Assembly: GCA_051745635.1 (NCBI GenBank)
Contig: JBNJEH010000005.1
Coordinates: 12,721-76,720, forward strand
Source of the DNA: Brumimicrobium sp051745635
Lineage (GTDB): Bacteria; Bacteroidota; Bacteroidia; Flavobacteriales_D; Crocinitomicaceae
Length of the DNA stretch: 64,000 bases
Direction: 5' to 3'
Below are positions 18,593-29,200 of this stretch, one piece after another. Numbering within the stretch: the first letter of the stretch is position 1; every line of letters starts with the position of its first letter. The notes beneath the pieces were generated by a model. That model saw only the letters and a list, made by a program, of their open reading frames with translations. It searched no databases and was not told the origin of the DNA. The translations under genes were made by a program, and so were the position numbers.

Positions 18593-21500
18593 TTATCTCA
18601 ATACATTAACATGCCCTTTAAACTGGCGCATTATTCCATCTTTGTCTTTGACCTTAATTTTCCAGACATATGTTCCGTCCTTCACAATTTTTCCGCCATA
18701 TTTACCATCCCAGCCAACTTGAGCATCGTGCGATTCAAAAAGCACTTCTCCCCAGCGATTAAAAACCAACAGCTCGTAATTGTAAGGATCAAAGCCCTGT
18801 GTCAGGACCGGCAAAAATACTTGATTGTATTGATCATCATCCGGCGTAAAAGTATTGGGCACATAAATGAGCAGGCGTTCATCTACCACCACCAGTGACG
18901 TGACAGTATCCGTACATCCATATTGCGAATTGGCCACCATTGTCACCTGATAGGTACCACTTGAATCCACTGGATATTCGTGGTAAGGGTTACTGATATT
19001 ATCCGTTGCACCATCGCCAAAGAACCATTCGACGTTCGTTGCACCAGTAGACTGATCCCAAAACTGAACAATGGGTGAAAAAGTTGTCACATCCGTACTG
19101 GATTGTTCAAAATCTGCATAAGGCAATGGATTGACGCAAATATGATTCGACAAATCTTCAACAGTCTGACATCCATACTCGGTCGTAACCGTTAAAACCG
19201 CATCAAAACAGCCGATACCATCAAAATAAACATCGTGTTCAAAGCCGTTGTACTGGCTGCCATTCTCAAACTCCCAGGTTGCAGAAGTCCCCAGTTCACT
19301 CGTTGCGGAAAATTGAACGCGCTCATCTTCACACGCCTCATCGGGCACTGAAGTTTGCAGTTCAGGAAGCGGATAGCCTTCCAGCGTAACCTCATCGGTC
19401 GCTGTACAACCGTTAGCATCAGTTGTAACGACGGTGTACGTCCCGATTCCCAGACCATTTATATTTTCAGTTGTCTGTACAGGATTCGTATCCCATTCAT
19501 AAGTATATTGAGGAGTACCACCATTGACATTGGCTTCGATTTCGCCGTCGTTGGCATCTTCACAACTTACGGCATTCCCTTCGTAATCAGACAAAACACC
19601 AATACCAACTTCGAGTGAATCCGGTTGTGTTACCACTACCGTATCTGTTATTTTACAACCATTGACATCTTCTGCAAATACGAGGTATTCTCCTGGTGTA
19701 ACTTGATCAATAACGGTGTCATTACTCACGGTATTTCCTCCTGAATCCAACCAGGTAACTGTATATCCGGGACTTCCGCCATCGAGTAAAAATACACTTA
19801 TCTCACCATCACCGGCGCCAAAACAGCTGATATCCTCTCCATTGTAATCAGAACTCACGTCGGCGTTCAACTGAAGAGGTGGAGGAGCAATAATTTCAAT
19901 AGAATCTTCGACTTCACAACCATTCGCATCTGTTCCGACAAAGGTATACATGCCTGGACCGATAGCTCCGATTGAATCGGTCATTACGCCGTTTGACCAT
20001 TCATACGAATAACCAGGTGTACCACCTGAAAGCGCGATCGTAATGTAGCCATCATTTGCTCCAAAACAGGATATCGGATGACCAGACGCATAAGATGAAG
20101 TATCAACGGCATCAACTTCGAGCGCCGGAGGTTCTTCGATCACGAACGACATGTTTTCTGTACAACCATTTTCATCGGTTAGAATGACCGAATAAGTTCC
20201 AGCAGACAAATTGTTGATGGTTGAAGTTGTCGCTCCGTTCGACCATTCATAACTGGAAATAGAATGCCCGGAAAGCGCGGTCAAATCAATACTTCCGTCA
20301 GTTCCTGCGTTACAAGACACATGATCAATGACCGTATCAAATACGGTATTAAAAGTAGGTAGATTGATGCGTACAATATCTGTATCACCAGGACATCCAA
20401 GTGTATTAGTGGCTGCTAATTCGAGATCTACAAAGCCATTATTCACCTCGTTTTGTGTCGGAGTATAAACAATCTCCAATACCTAGTTACTCGGGGCGTA
20501 ATTTCCTTGTCCATTTGACCAGACACCGGCATTCGTTCCATCTACGATTCCGTTAAATGCTACCTGAGGAATTGGTTCCCCACAAATTGTCACGTCGTTT
20601 CCAGCAATAGACTTTATTTCATTTGCCACTTCGTTGACGACCACTGTATCGGTCAGAAAATAACAACCGTTTGCATCGGTGACATCAACGTAATATGTTC
20701 CTCCCGACTGCACTGAAATGGCAGAAGTACTCTCCCCAGTACTCCAGGAATAAGAAATCGGAGGAACACCCCCAGCTACGGTTGCTGTCAATTGAACATC
20801 TACATCGTCGTAACATATCGTTGGGTTTTCAGGAGCCAGGTTTAACGTCATGTCGTCATAGACATTAACCGCGACCGTATCACAAAAAGGATCAGCATCA
20901 CAACCTCCGATGGGAGTGGCACAAACCTCATACAGAATTGTTCCTGGTGCTCCGTTGTCTGGTGTCACAATAACATCAGTTTCCTCTGAAAAAGGAACAC
21001 CGTTCGTTCCCGTCTCTGTACCGTTAAGGCTTTCCAGATAAGCATTATAATCTCCTGTATTTCCCGGCGCGATTGAATTCCACGTTATAGTTGTCGGGTC
21101 GACACCCTGCACTCCAATGGTATCCGGACACGAAGGAGTACTGGTAATGTCATTTGAAGCAGTAGCCTCCGGAATCGATGTAATCTCATAAGTATTTTGA
21201 TTATTACCAACTTTACAGAAAGAAATAAAATGTGGTCCCGGTCCATCCAAACAAATTGTATTTGTCGGAGAGGATAGTGGAGCTCCTTGACAATTGACCT
21301 GATAAAACAGAGCTCCTCCCGGATCAGCACCAGAAGCTACATCAAATAAAATACCCGTCGCATTAGGGTGCAACAACACCTCAACTTCAATGCAGTTTGA
21401 TTGATCTGCGCCTCCACCACAACAATTACCATCCCGAACTACCGACGGACTTAACCAGGATGCTCCTGGATTTGCACTAAGATCGACCTGAAAAAAAGGT

Positions 21501-21601
21501 GTGTCTCCCGTACATGAATTTTGAGTGTAAGCCAACTCTCCGTTCAATAGGTTCATAAATAAAACTATACAAATTCCCGAAAATAATTTTGAATATCTCA
21601 T
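18593..21601 (-). pseudogene. SprB-like T9SS surface protein interrupted by an in-frame TAG
   Basis: A single frame of 1002 codons runs from ATG 21601 to the stop at 18593, broken only by TAG at 20483-20485 (codon 373). The upstream part (372 aa) starts with a signal peptide and ends WSNGQGNYAPSN. The downstream part continues without frame change as VLEIVYTPTQNEVNNGFVDLEL. Together these make one unit of the 'GVWS..G.G.Y.PSN...YTPT..E' type common in Bacteroidota adhesins, so the stop cuts a domain in half. The downstream part carries several SprB-type repeats (YEWSNGATTSTINNLSAGTYSV...DENGC), a PKD domain and the gliding-motility C-terminal domain (YVPNTFTPDDDQYNQ...VFNRWGEVLF), a type B T9SS signal. 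Without readthrough the product loses its sorting signal. A sequencing error is the alternative. Confidence 0.85.
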
Positions 21602-21620
21602 AACGCTCCATTTTTAGTAG

Positions 21621-21636
21621 TTTTAGCACAACTCTA
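21621..21636 (-). promoter_or_regulatory. Leader element shared by two T9SS cargo genes, copy 1
   Basis: The plus-strand sequence TTTTAGCACAACTCTA lies 20 bases before the ATG of the interrupted SprB-like gene. It matches 14 of 16 positions of the element at 22676-22691. Its function is unknown; a promoter or leader element is inference. Confidence 0.3.
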
Positions 21637-21836
21637 CTAGTAAAACGAAGCCTGATGAGATCGCGTTGCCTACATGAGCGGTTTAATTCATACATAAAAG
21701 GTGTAATCTTGCTATTAAATGGTTTCAACCTCTTAATTTTAAGTAACTTGCAGGGTTGTCGTGCTTTCTGGTAATATTTGGTGTATGACAGGTGTATTTA
21801 GCTACGACTGATTTAATCGGATGACAGTTTATCGGG

Positions 21837-22667
21837 TTAATCCACAAAAATTTTACGACGTACCATCGTTCCATCGTCAAATAGAACCTGGCAGATCATA
21901 AAGGAAGCAGAAAAGTTATTCTTTTGTATACGCACAAGGTTCTCCGACTGAATTTGTTTGTTGACGACGCGTTGCCCCGTGGGAAGCGTGCACTTCACAT
22001 TTACTATTTCCTGATCAGAAGAAATTTCAAGGCGATCACCTTTCTGAGTGACGGAGCATCCCGTGTTTCTTATCGCTTTCACACCCAGTACTTCCGTTTG
22101 ACCGTTGAAGTCTGTTTGCATTAACCGATAATAATTCATGCCCGCTTTTACGCGATGATGAAGATAGGTATAATCACTTTCTTCTGACGTGGTACCCCGC
22201 CCTTCAATTTGTTCAATCGATCGCCAGTCTAATCCATCCCGGGAATGGTGAAGTGTAAAATAATCGTTGTTTGTTTCTGAAGCTGTTTTCCAGTTTAATT
22301 GATTCTGATCTCCATTTGCCTGCACTTCAAATGCAACCAATTCCACAGGCAAGGGGTTATTGGTAAGGAGCTCACCGTTTTCATCATAAGCGCACGTCGT
22401 GGTATTCGGGCCATTACTGATTTCGATCAACACAAACGAACCACTGGGGAAATTGTACGAATCGAGGTCGCAATCGAGCTGGTTACTGTTTCCTGTCGCT
22501 TGGCAGGTAATATCCTGAATTTCATTCCCTCCGCTATCGTAAACTGTTGCAGTAACGACGTTCGGTGAATTTCCGGGGCTATTATTAATGTCATCGGGAC
22601 AATTTTGTCCAAAAAGCATCAACGAAGAAAAAGCTATGCTCATTCCAATAAGTAGTTTGATCATCAT
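21837..22667 (-). CDS. Small T9SS-secreted protein with type A-like sorting region
   Basis: 276 residues with an N-terminal signal peptide ending near LMLFGQ. The first ~100 mature residues form a short Asn-, Ser- and Asp-rich domain with five cysteines. The next ~90 residues contain PVELVAFEVQ / NWKTASETNNDYFTLHHS, shared with the protein at the window start. The tail (GDRLEISSDQEIVNVKCTLPTG..., DDGTMVRRKIFVD) looks like a T9SS type A sorting domain. ATG codons at 22667 and 22664 are both possible starts. It lies upstream of the interrupted SprB-like gene in the same direction but 235 bases away, so it is probably a separate transcript. Function unknown. Confidence 0.75.
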   Translation of the reverse strand: MMIKLLIGMSIAFSSLMLFGQNCPDDINNSPGNSPNVVTATVYDSGGNEIQDITCQATGNSNQLDCDLDSYNFPSGSFVLIEISNGPNTTTCAYDENGELLTNNPLPVELVAFEVQANGDQNQLNWKTASETNNDYFTLHHSRDGLDWRSIEQIEGRGTTSEESDYTYLHHRVKAGMNYYRLMQTDFNGQTEVLGVKAIRNTGCSVTQKGDRLEISSDQEIVNVKCTLPTGQRVVNKQIQSENLVRIQKNNFSASFMICQVLFDDGTMVRRKIFVD

Positions 22668-23037
22668 TTTTTCGTTTTTAGCACATTTCTACGTATAATC
22701 ACGTAGTCAATTTACGAAAAAACAATCAAATTGAATTAAAGTTTATGTTAATAATTGGCGATGTCCATGATTTGTCCATTTATTCACCACCATTCCTGTC
22801 CAGTGGAATCATTGTTCCGGCGGCGCAATAATGCCCGGTCACCACCGAAATACTGGAGTTCTGTGACTTATCCTAAACAATCGCAATTACACGAAGTTTA
22901 AAATTCGCTTCGATTTTGTACACATTTGCAATTATAACTCCTAATTTTAACAGTTGAATAAACGATCCGACTCCATAAATTCGCAAAAAAATGCGTTGCT
23001 GACGTCGACATTTGATGAAGTGATTGATCAACAGCAG
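22668..23037. other. Intergenic spacer with a shared leader element
   Basis: 370 bases between two minus-strand genes. The part next to 22667 carries the shared element at 22676-22691. The rest shows no reading frame or T-tailed hairpin that I can support. Confidence 0.4.
22676..22691 (-). promoter_or_regulatory. Leader element shared by two T9SS cargo genes, copy 2
   Basis: TTTTAGCACATTTCTA on the plus strand, 9 bases before the ATG of the small T9SS protein. See the copy at 21621-21636. Confidence 0.3.
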
Positions 23038-25284
23038 CTAATTTTTTATTTCGCCAGTCAACGTCAGTTCCAGTGGTTCAGGTGCATCTTTGTAGTTGAT
23101 CTTCACGTGTTGCGCCTGATGTCCGCTTCTGCCACTCGTATCGAATTGGATAAGTACGGTCGTTTTCTCACCAGGTTTTAATTTGTTCTGTTCAATATTG
23201 ACTTCAAGGCACTTGCAATCTACCGTTGATTCAATCAGGGTAACAGGTGTATCCCCTGCATTTTGTATGATAAATTCGCGTTCAATCTGGCTGTCTGGCT
23301 CAATTTTCCCTGCATCGATCACTGCATCCTGTGCAGTTAACAGTGTGGTGCGTTCTTCATCTTTTAAAACGTCTACACTCTGAATCTCTATTTTTCGTTC
23401 TATCGCTGCTGCCCTCGAATAAACTGAGTTTTGTACATCGTTAGGGTTATCGCTCGTTATTTGATCGGCTTCATATTCTCCGAAAGGCACTTGTACAATC
23501 GACAACGCTCCTCCATTTTCTGCACTTCCGTTGAAATAAGGTCGAAAGACTCCGTCGTCGTAGTTGTTTAAATAGTTTTTTAGTGAAGCAATGCGGCGTT
23601 TTGTAAGATTGACATTGTAATCCGTTTTCGCCAGAGGGCTGGCAAATCCTTTTACTTTCATCTGAATTTTCCGTCCACGCTGCAACTCTTCCAGGAGTAA
23701 ATCGCGAAACAATTCTAAATCTGCCACACCTTGTTTGACATATTCCAAAAAGAAATCTTCTATATCTTCCCGGGCATCAGCGGCATCATCCTTACTCAAC
23801 CCCTCCGAATATTCCTTTTTGTATTTATCAATCATTTCAATATATTCCGAGTAGCTATCCATGTAATTCACATTCGTCGTAGTATCTCTGGAACTCGGAT
23901 TGGGTATATCATTATGAAAGTACAGCGTCACCGGTAGTCGTTGATTCAAATCTGATAAACTCTCTTCAACTGTAGGGGGAGCAACTACCAGCGGTTTGCG
24001 CAGTAGAAAAATATCGCTGCAACAAGTGGGATTCTTGCTGTAATAAACACCGCGACGATTTGAACTGAAAAACGCCGTATCTTTGGAACGCGTCTTAAAA
24101 TAGTACAGATCGTTCGCTGGAGAATTAATCGGTTCCATCATATTTTCAGGAGCCTGAAAGAAGGTCGTATACTCGGATTGAAACACATCGTAGCCTCCAA
24201 ATCCATTATTCCAGGAACTACTAAAATACAATGTTGTCGACTCGGCATCCCAATAGGGACTCAACTCGTTGTCCGGAGAATTAAGGCGTTTCACATTGAT
24301 TGGGCGTCTGAATTGATTGCCATTTTTGATAAAGCTATACCAAATATCCATACCACCTTCGCCATCTTTGCGGTCGGAAGCGTAAAAAAGCACCTCTTCT
24401 CCTTCCCACTCTCCAATAAACGGCATGGTTGTATTTGCTCCGGGTTCATTAATGATTGGTCCCAATGTATCGACATCTACAAATTGATTATTTTCAAAAT
24501 AGGCTACAGCAATCCTGCAATTATAACCCGATTGCCAATCTTTGCAAAGACTAAAATAAAAACGCTCACCATCGAGACTGAAGCTACCGTTCCCGGCACT
24601 AAAGTTATCCCAAAATAAATCTTCGACCACCTTCGGTTGCGAAAACGCACTGTCCTCCAGCTGCGAAGTGTAGAGATGCGTTGAGTACGTTGTATCGTAA
24701 ACCTTCTCTCCTTCTCCAGTCGAATCTGCTTTTAAAGCCGAAAGCAACAATTGATCTTTAAAAATTCGATGCCCAAACTCACTGTCTACTGAATTCAAAG
24801 GTTCCGGCAGATGTTCAAATATTTCCCTGACAGAATCACCCTGATTCGATTTTGCCCAGATACAGGACTTTACTTCGTTTCTGCTCTTCAGATAGCGGTA
24901 TCCCCGCCGATCACTTCTGTATTTCTTTTTAGCCTTTTTAAAAATGTCCAGCGCAGCGTCGTATTTCCCCATCTGTTTGAGCATTAATCCGTGGTATAGT
25001 AAACTCTCCGGATAGATTTCAGCCGCTTCGCGATCGTATACTTTGCCGTAGTAATAGGCTGCTTTTTCGTAATCTTTGTAGGCGCGCAATACTTGAGCAT
25101 ATTCCCACAATGTATTGATAGAGCTGGAGTCAATTTTCATGGCTTTATCGTAATACTCCAGTGCATAAACGTAATCTCCTTCCTCATATTTTTCACGGGC
25201 AAACTCGAGGTATTTTTTGAGCTCCTGCTGGCCTAAAGCTGAAAAACTCAAGAGCAAAAAAAGCGTTATATATAATCTGGACAT
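23038..25284 (-). CDS. OmpA-family protein with TPR, WD40-like propeller and C-terminal DUF1573 domain (PorE-like)
   Basis: 748 residues with a signal peptide (residues 1-18, no lipobox). TPR repeats follow at about 20-130 (YALEYYDKAMKID), then WD40-like/PD40 blades at about 215-430 (FSLDGERFYFSL, LFYASDRKDGEGGMDIWYS). An OmpA C-terminal peptidoglycan-binding domain is at about 470-640 (NLTKRRIASLKNYL near 555). The last ~95 residues form a DUF1573-like Ig domain (REFIIQNAGDTPVTL...DCKCLEV). TPR-propeller-OmpA is the layout of PorE, a peptidoglycan-linked T9SS component; the extra DUF1573 domain is a variation. The start overlaps the end of the PorP/SprF-like gene by 19 bases, so it is the last gene of a three-gene operon and probably anchors or assists that cargo. 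Confidence 0.85.
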   Translation of the reverse strand: MSRLYITLFLLLSFSALGQQELKKYLEFAREKYEEGDYVYALEYYDKAMKIDSSSINTLWEYAQVLRAYKDYEKAAYYYGKVYDREAAEIYPESLLYHGLMLKQMGKYDAALDIFKKAKKKYRSDRRGYRYLKSRNEVKSCIWAKSNQGDSVREIFEHLPEPLNSVDSEFGHRIFKDQLLLSALKADSTGEGEKVYDTTYSTHLYTSQLEDSAFSQPKVVEDLFWDNFSAGNGSFSLDGERFYFSLCKDWQSGYNCRIAVAYFENNQFVDVDTLGPIINEPGANTTMPFIGEWEGEEVLFYASDRKDGEGGMDIWYSFIKNGNQFRRPINVKRLNSPDNELSPYWDAESTTLYFSSSWNNGFGGYDVFQSEYTTFFQAPENMMEPINSPANDLYYFKTRSKDTAFFSSNRRGVYYSKNPTCCSDIFLLRKPLVVAPPTVEESLSDLNQRLPVTLYFHNDIPNPSSRDTTTNVNYMDSYSEYIEMIDKYKKEYSEGLSKDDAADAREDIEDFFLEYVKQGVADLELFRDLLLEELQRGRKIQMKVKGFASPLAKTDYNVNLTKRRIASLKNYLNNYDDGVFRPYFNGSAENGGALSIVQVPFGEYEADQITSDNPNDVQNSVYSRAAAIERKIEIQSVDVLKDEERTTLLTAQDAVIDAGKIEPDSQIEREFIIQNAGDTPVTLIESTVDCKCLEVNIEQNKLKPGEKTTVLIQFDTSGRSGHQAQHVKINYKDAPEPLELTLTGEIKN

Positions 25285-26267
25285 ACGCGATGCTGAATAT
25301 TATTCGGTTTAAACGTTTTTAGGATATAACGAACACTTATTTCGAGTCCTCCCCTTGCTCTACTCGCCTGGTAAAGTGAAGAAAAATTAATATCATAAGA
25401 AACGCCGGCCCACCAGTTTTGATATTCCATTCCCGCCATGATATAACCGGCATCCCGACTTCTCAAGAAACCTCCAAACATGATGGACCTATACTCACCC
25501 AATCGATCAACCAAGATATAGCGCGCCTGAGTGCCCAAAATAAATTCGCGATACTTCCCCTGAATATTAAGCTGAAAACTCGGCAACACATCCCAATCGA
25601 GCCCAACATCATAAGCTGCACGAGCGAAAAGTGTCGTCCTTAAATCGCGTTTTATCGTCTCTCCAAAAAATCCCTGATTGGGACGATTAATATTAAACAG
25701 GGCAATTCCCGCCGTCACATTTTTTCGGTCACTCTGTAAAAATTGATACGTCACTCCCGTTCCCCAGGTAAAATTTGTTTTTCGCTGTGTTTGAATACTT
25801 TCATTCGTAGAAAGATTGGGGTTAAAAAAGGTACCGTTCCATTGATTATCAAAATTAAATGCATTGGCGTTAAAGGAACGCGTATTCAGTCCAAACTGCA
25901 ATCCTCCGCGCAAAACATGTGTCGAATCTGCCGTCAATTTGTGCGTATAGGCCACGGAAGGCTGAAACTCAATGGTACGAAATGCGCCATCTCCTGCAAC
26001 ATCGTTAAAGAAAAAACCGCCAATACTGATTTTATTCATCAGAATATTTTTTGCTTCAGCTGAGATAAACTGTGTTTGAAACGGAACGGTAACACTCCTC
26101 CATTGATCCCGTATATTGGCATGAAAGCGGTAATCCCCTTTGAAAGTTCCAACATTTGCAGGACTTTGAAAAACAGGATTGTGATCATACTGCGACCAGT
26201 GAATATCCTGAGCTGAAACCCGGAAACTCAATACTATTAAAATCAGTATTTTAAAAATCTTTCTCAT
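25266..26267 (-). CDS. PorP/SprF family type IX secretion outer-membrane protein
   Basis: 333 residues: signal peptide 1-19 (MRKIFKILILIVLSFRVSAQ), then the family opening DIHWSQYDHNPVFQSPANVGTF. A series of alternating beta strands of an outer-membrane barrel runs to the end. PorP binds T9SS ring/motor components and SprF is needed for secretion of SprB; genes of this family usually follow the adhesin they serve. Here the ATG (26267) follows the TAA of the adhesin gene with no gap, and the gene overlaps the OmpA-family gene. I infer that it handles export or attachment of the upstream adhesin. Confidence 0.92.
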   Translation of the reverse strand: MRKIFKILILIVLSFRVSAQDIHWSQYDHNPVFQSPANVGTFKGDYRFHANIRDQWRSVTVPFQTQFISAEAKNILMNKISIGGFFFNDVAGDGAFRTIEFQPSVAYTHKLTADSTHVLRGGLQFGLNTRSFNANAFNFDNQWNGTFFNPNLSTNESIQTQRKTNFTWGTGVTYQFLQSDRKNVTAGIALFNINRPNQGFFGETIKRDLRTTLFARAAYDVGLDWDVLPSFQLNIQGKYREFILGTQARYILVDRLGEYRSIMFGGFLRSRDAGYIMAGMEYQNWWAGVSYDINFSSLYQASRARGGLEISVRYILKTFKPNNIQHRVCPDYI

Positions 26268-29200
26268 TTAGCGAATCAACGTAACATTTCCCTGGATTAA
26301 AAATGATTGCCCGTCGATACAATAGCCATCCAGGTAGTAATCGTAAACATCGGGGTCCATCGGTTTTCCTTTATACGTTCCGTCCCACCCTTTCGACATG
26401 TCCGTCGTTTCGAAAACGAGTTCTCCCCACCTGTTGTAAATGCGGAACACAACCTCTTCGACAATGTCACTGCGCACGTAAAGCACGTCGTTTTCTTGAT
26501 CCCCGTTCGGTGAGAAAGCATTGGGCACAAAAACAAACGGTTCATCACATACAAATTCAAAAACTTCGACAATGACCGCCGCCTCTTTTGTACAAATACC
26601 GTCCGACACCAGTACTGTAAACTCGGTCGTTTCTTCCATATAAGCAGTTGTCGTTTGCTGATTGGGATCGTCTACGGCATTCACGGGTTGCCAAATATAA
26701 TTGTAACCGGAAGGTGTGGCATCGAGCGTAACCGTCGTGCCGTACGGAACATTCTCATCGGAGGCTTCAGCATTCACGAGTGTTTCATCGATAGCTGACA
26801 CCGATAACATTATTGAATCTTCTACCTGACAACCATTGCTCGCCGTGGCTGAAAGATAGAGGTACTGCGTTTCTTCAGGGTTTACAACGACCGTATTTGT
26901 TCCGTCTCCACTCACAATAATTGAATCTGCCGACCAGTCATACCCCGAGAAAGTAATCCCCGAAGTGTCACTTTCCGCAGTAATGATCACCTCATCGCCC
27001 AAACAGAGATTCGATGTACCGGTCAAATTGATGGAAGCACTCGTAAAATCTACTTCAACACTGTCCATAACAGAACAACCGGCGTTGGAAGCCTGAAAAT
27101 AATAATAACCGCTTTCGGGATCGGGAATTGTCACTGTAGAATCTGTTAAATCGCTGTTCAGGGTATCTGATAAATTAGAATCTGAAGACCATACGAAGGA
27201 AGTCGCCGTACCATTTGAATTCGCCGTAAAATTGAGTGTCTCGGGATTACAAAGCGACACTGGTGGTATTGCATCCAAATCGATTTCGGGAGTCACTTCA
27301 ATGGTGATTTGAGCCGTATCCGTTATGAGACAAACCGAGTCGGTCACGTAGAGAAATACATCGTAGGTTCCGGGTGTAGAATAATTTACCGTCGGTTCAA
27401 AGGTGGTGGAATCCAAATCGCCGTTACCGAAATCCCAAACATAACTATCGGACTGCGAAGAAAAGTTATCAAAAGTCACTTCAAAGGGAGCGCAACCGAC
27501 ATTGTTTTCTACTGAAAAATCGGCATTCGGTATCAGGTTGAAATCAAACTTAAACACCAGTGCATTACAGTTGTCGGCCAAATTTTGATCCGACCACGCA
27601 TCGGGAGTTGTTGGAAAATCACTATTTCCGCCGCATCCGCCGCAGACGCCCTGATAGACTACACCATTTTTGTCGAAGCGACTCGTTCCTCCATCTACGT
27701 GCTCGTCCGATGCTGCCCCTCCCATGTATGTTCCATACAGCAAACTATTAAAATCGCGCTCAATCACGATGAGATAAAAATCAAATCCATTCGGCGGTGT
27801 CTGCTGAAAGGCATCAGAAGTTACGGGTAACCCTGAAACGGGGTTTGACTGCAATATGTTGGCACCCCACCCGGAAACGTACATGTTGCCGCAGATATCT
27901 ACCAGAAATGCTGATGGCGAAATGTCAAATGTCGTACTGCCACTGCCGAAGACCGTCGACCCCTCCAATGTGGATAAATCGGGGGTTAGTTTAGCGATGA
28001 ATTGGCTCGAATTCGGATTGGAATAGGAAGCGTTAACCACCGGAAAATTGCCACCATTACTCTGCCCCACGACAAATACATTGTCCAGACGATCTATTTC
28101 CACGAAGAAAACCTGATCGTAATCGGCCATTCCGAGATAGGTAGACTGCGTCAACGTCTGTCCATCAGGGGTGAGTTTACCAATAAAACCATCTGTTTCC
28201 CCTCCTCCGTATGCAGCCTGATAAGCTCCGGCTGTATTTGGCAGATCACTCGAACTTGTTCCACCGGCAAATACGATGTTGGCACTCGAATCCACTTTCA
28301 CTGAATACACGGCGTCGTTTTCGGTTCCACCATAAAAGCTCGACCACTGCAATGCTGAAAAATCATTTTCAATTTTAAACACCACGCCGTCAGATTGACC
28401 TCCGGTAGTCGGCTGAAAAGGGTTAGCTGTAGGGAAATCTGATGAGCGCGTGCACGAACCGACTAAAATATTATTGACAGAGTCGAGCATAATCTCACCG
28501 CGAAACTGATCACCATAATTGGTTGTTAGACTGTCATACGCATTGACACTGTTGTAATTGCCCCCGGAAATCAAATAATTGACGCCATCATTTCCAGCCC
28601 CTCCGACGTACGTAGATCCCATTAAATTCTGACCATTTTCAGAAAATTTAGCCACAAAAATGTCTGTTCCCGCATTTCCGAAATCGGTTCCATTAAAATT
28701 AATTGATAATGGATCACCTCCGGCATGCGCCGTTTGAAAACCATTTACAACAGGGAAATCCTGCGAAGAAGTGACACCATAGGCGTAAACATTATTGTCC
28801 CGATCACAAATCAACGAGTGTGGAACGTCCGTTCCCTGCGTGTTATCTCCGCCACCGAAAAAAGTCGACCACAGCATCGTTTCACCATCGGGTGAATATT
28901 TTGATATAAAAGCGTCCGTCGTTGCGACACCGACATCGGCAACGGTCATATTCGAATTGACATCATAAGCACTGCCGTCCGGCATCGGGTAATCATTGCC
29001 GTAAACCATCCCGGCGTTATAAGCTGTACCATCATAACCGTAGGTAGCAGACATACCAAAATTATCGGAAATCGCACCACAATACGTAGCAAATACTAAC
29101 GTCGGGTCAATAATCAACTCCACTCGTTCGTTAAATTCATCCAATTCAAAAGTCACCTCATCTCCATCGAGTTGAAAAGAACACCCAATTTCACGAATCT

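Noticed and set aside
20480..20485. Reading the SprB-like gene as two separate genes with a TTG start at 20479
   Set aside because: The two halves share one frame and one repeat domain, and the downstream part has no signal peptide, so a T9SS cargo could not be exported from it.
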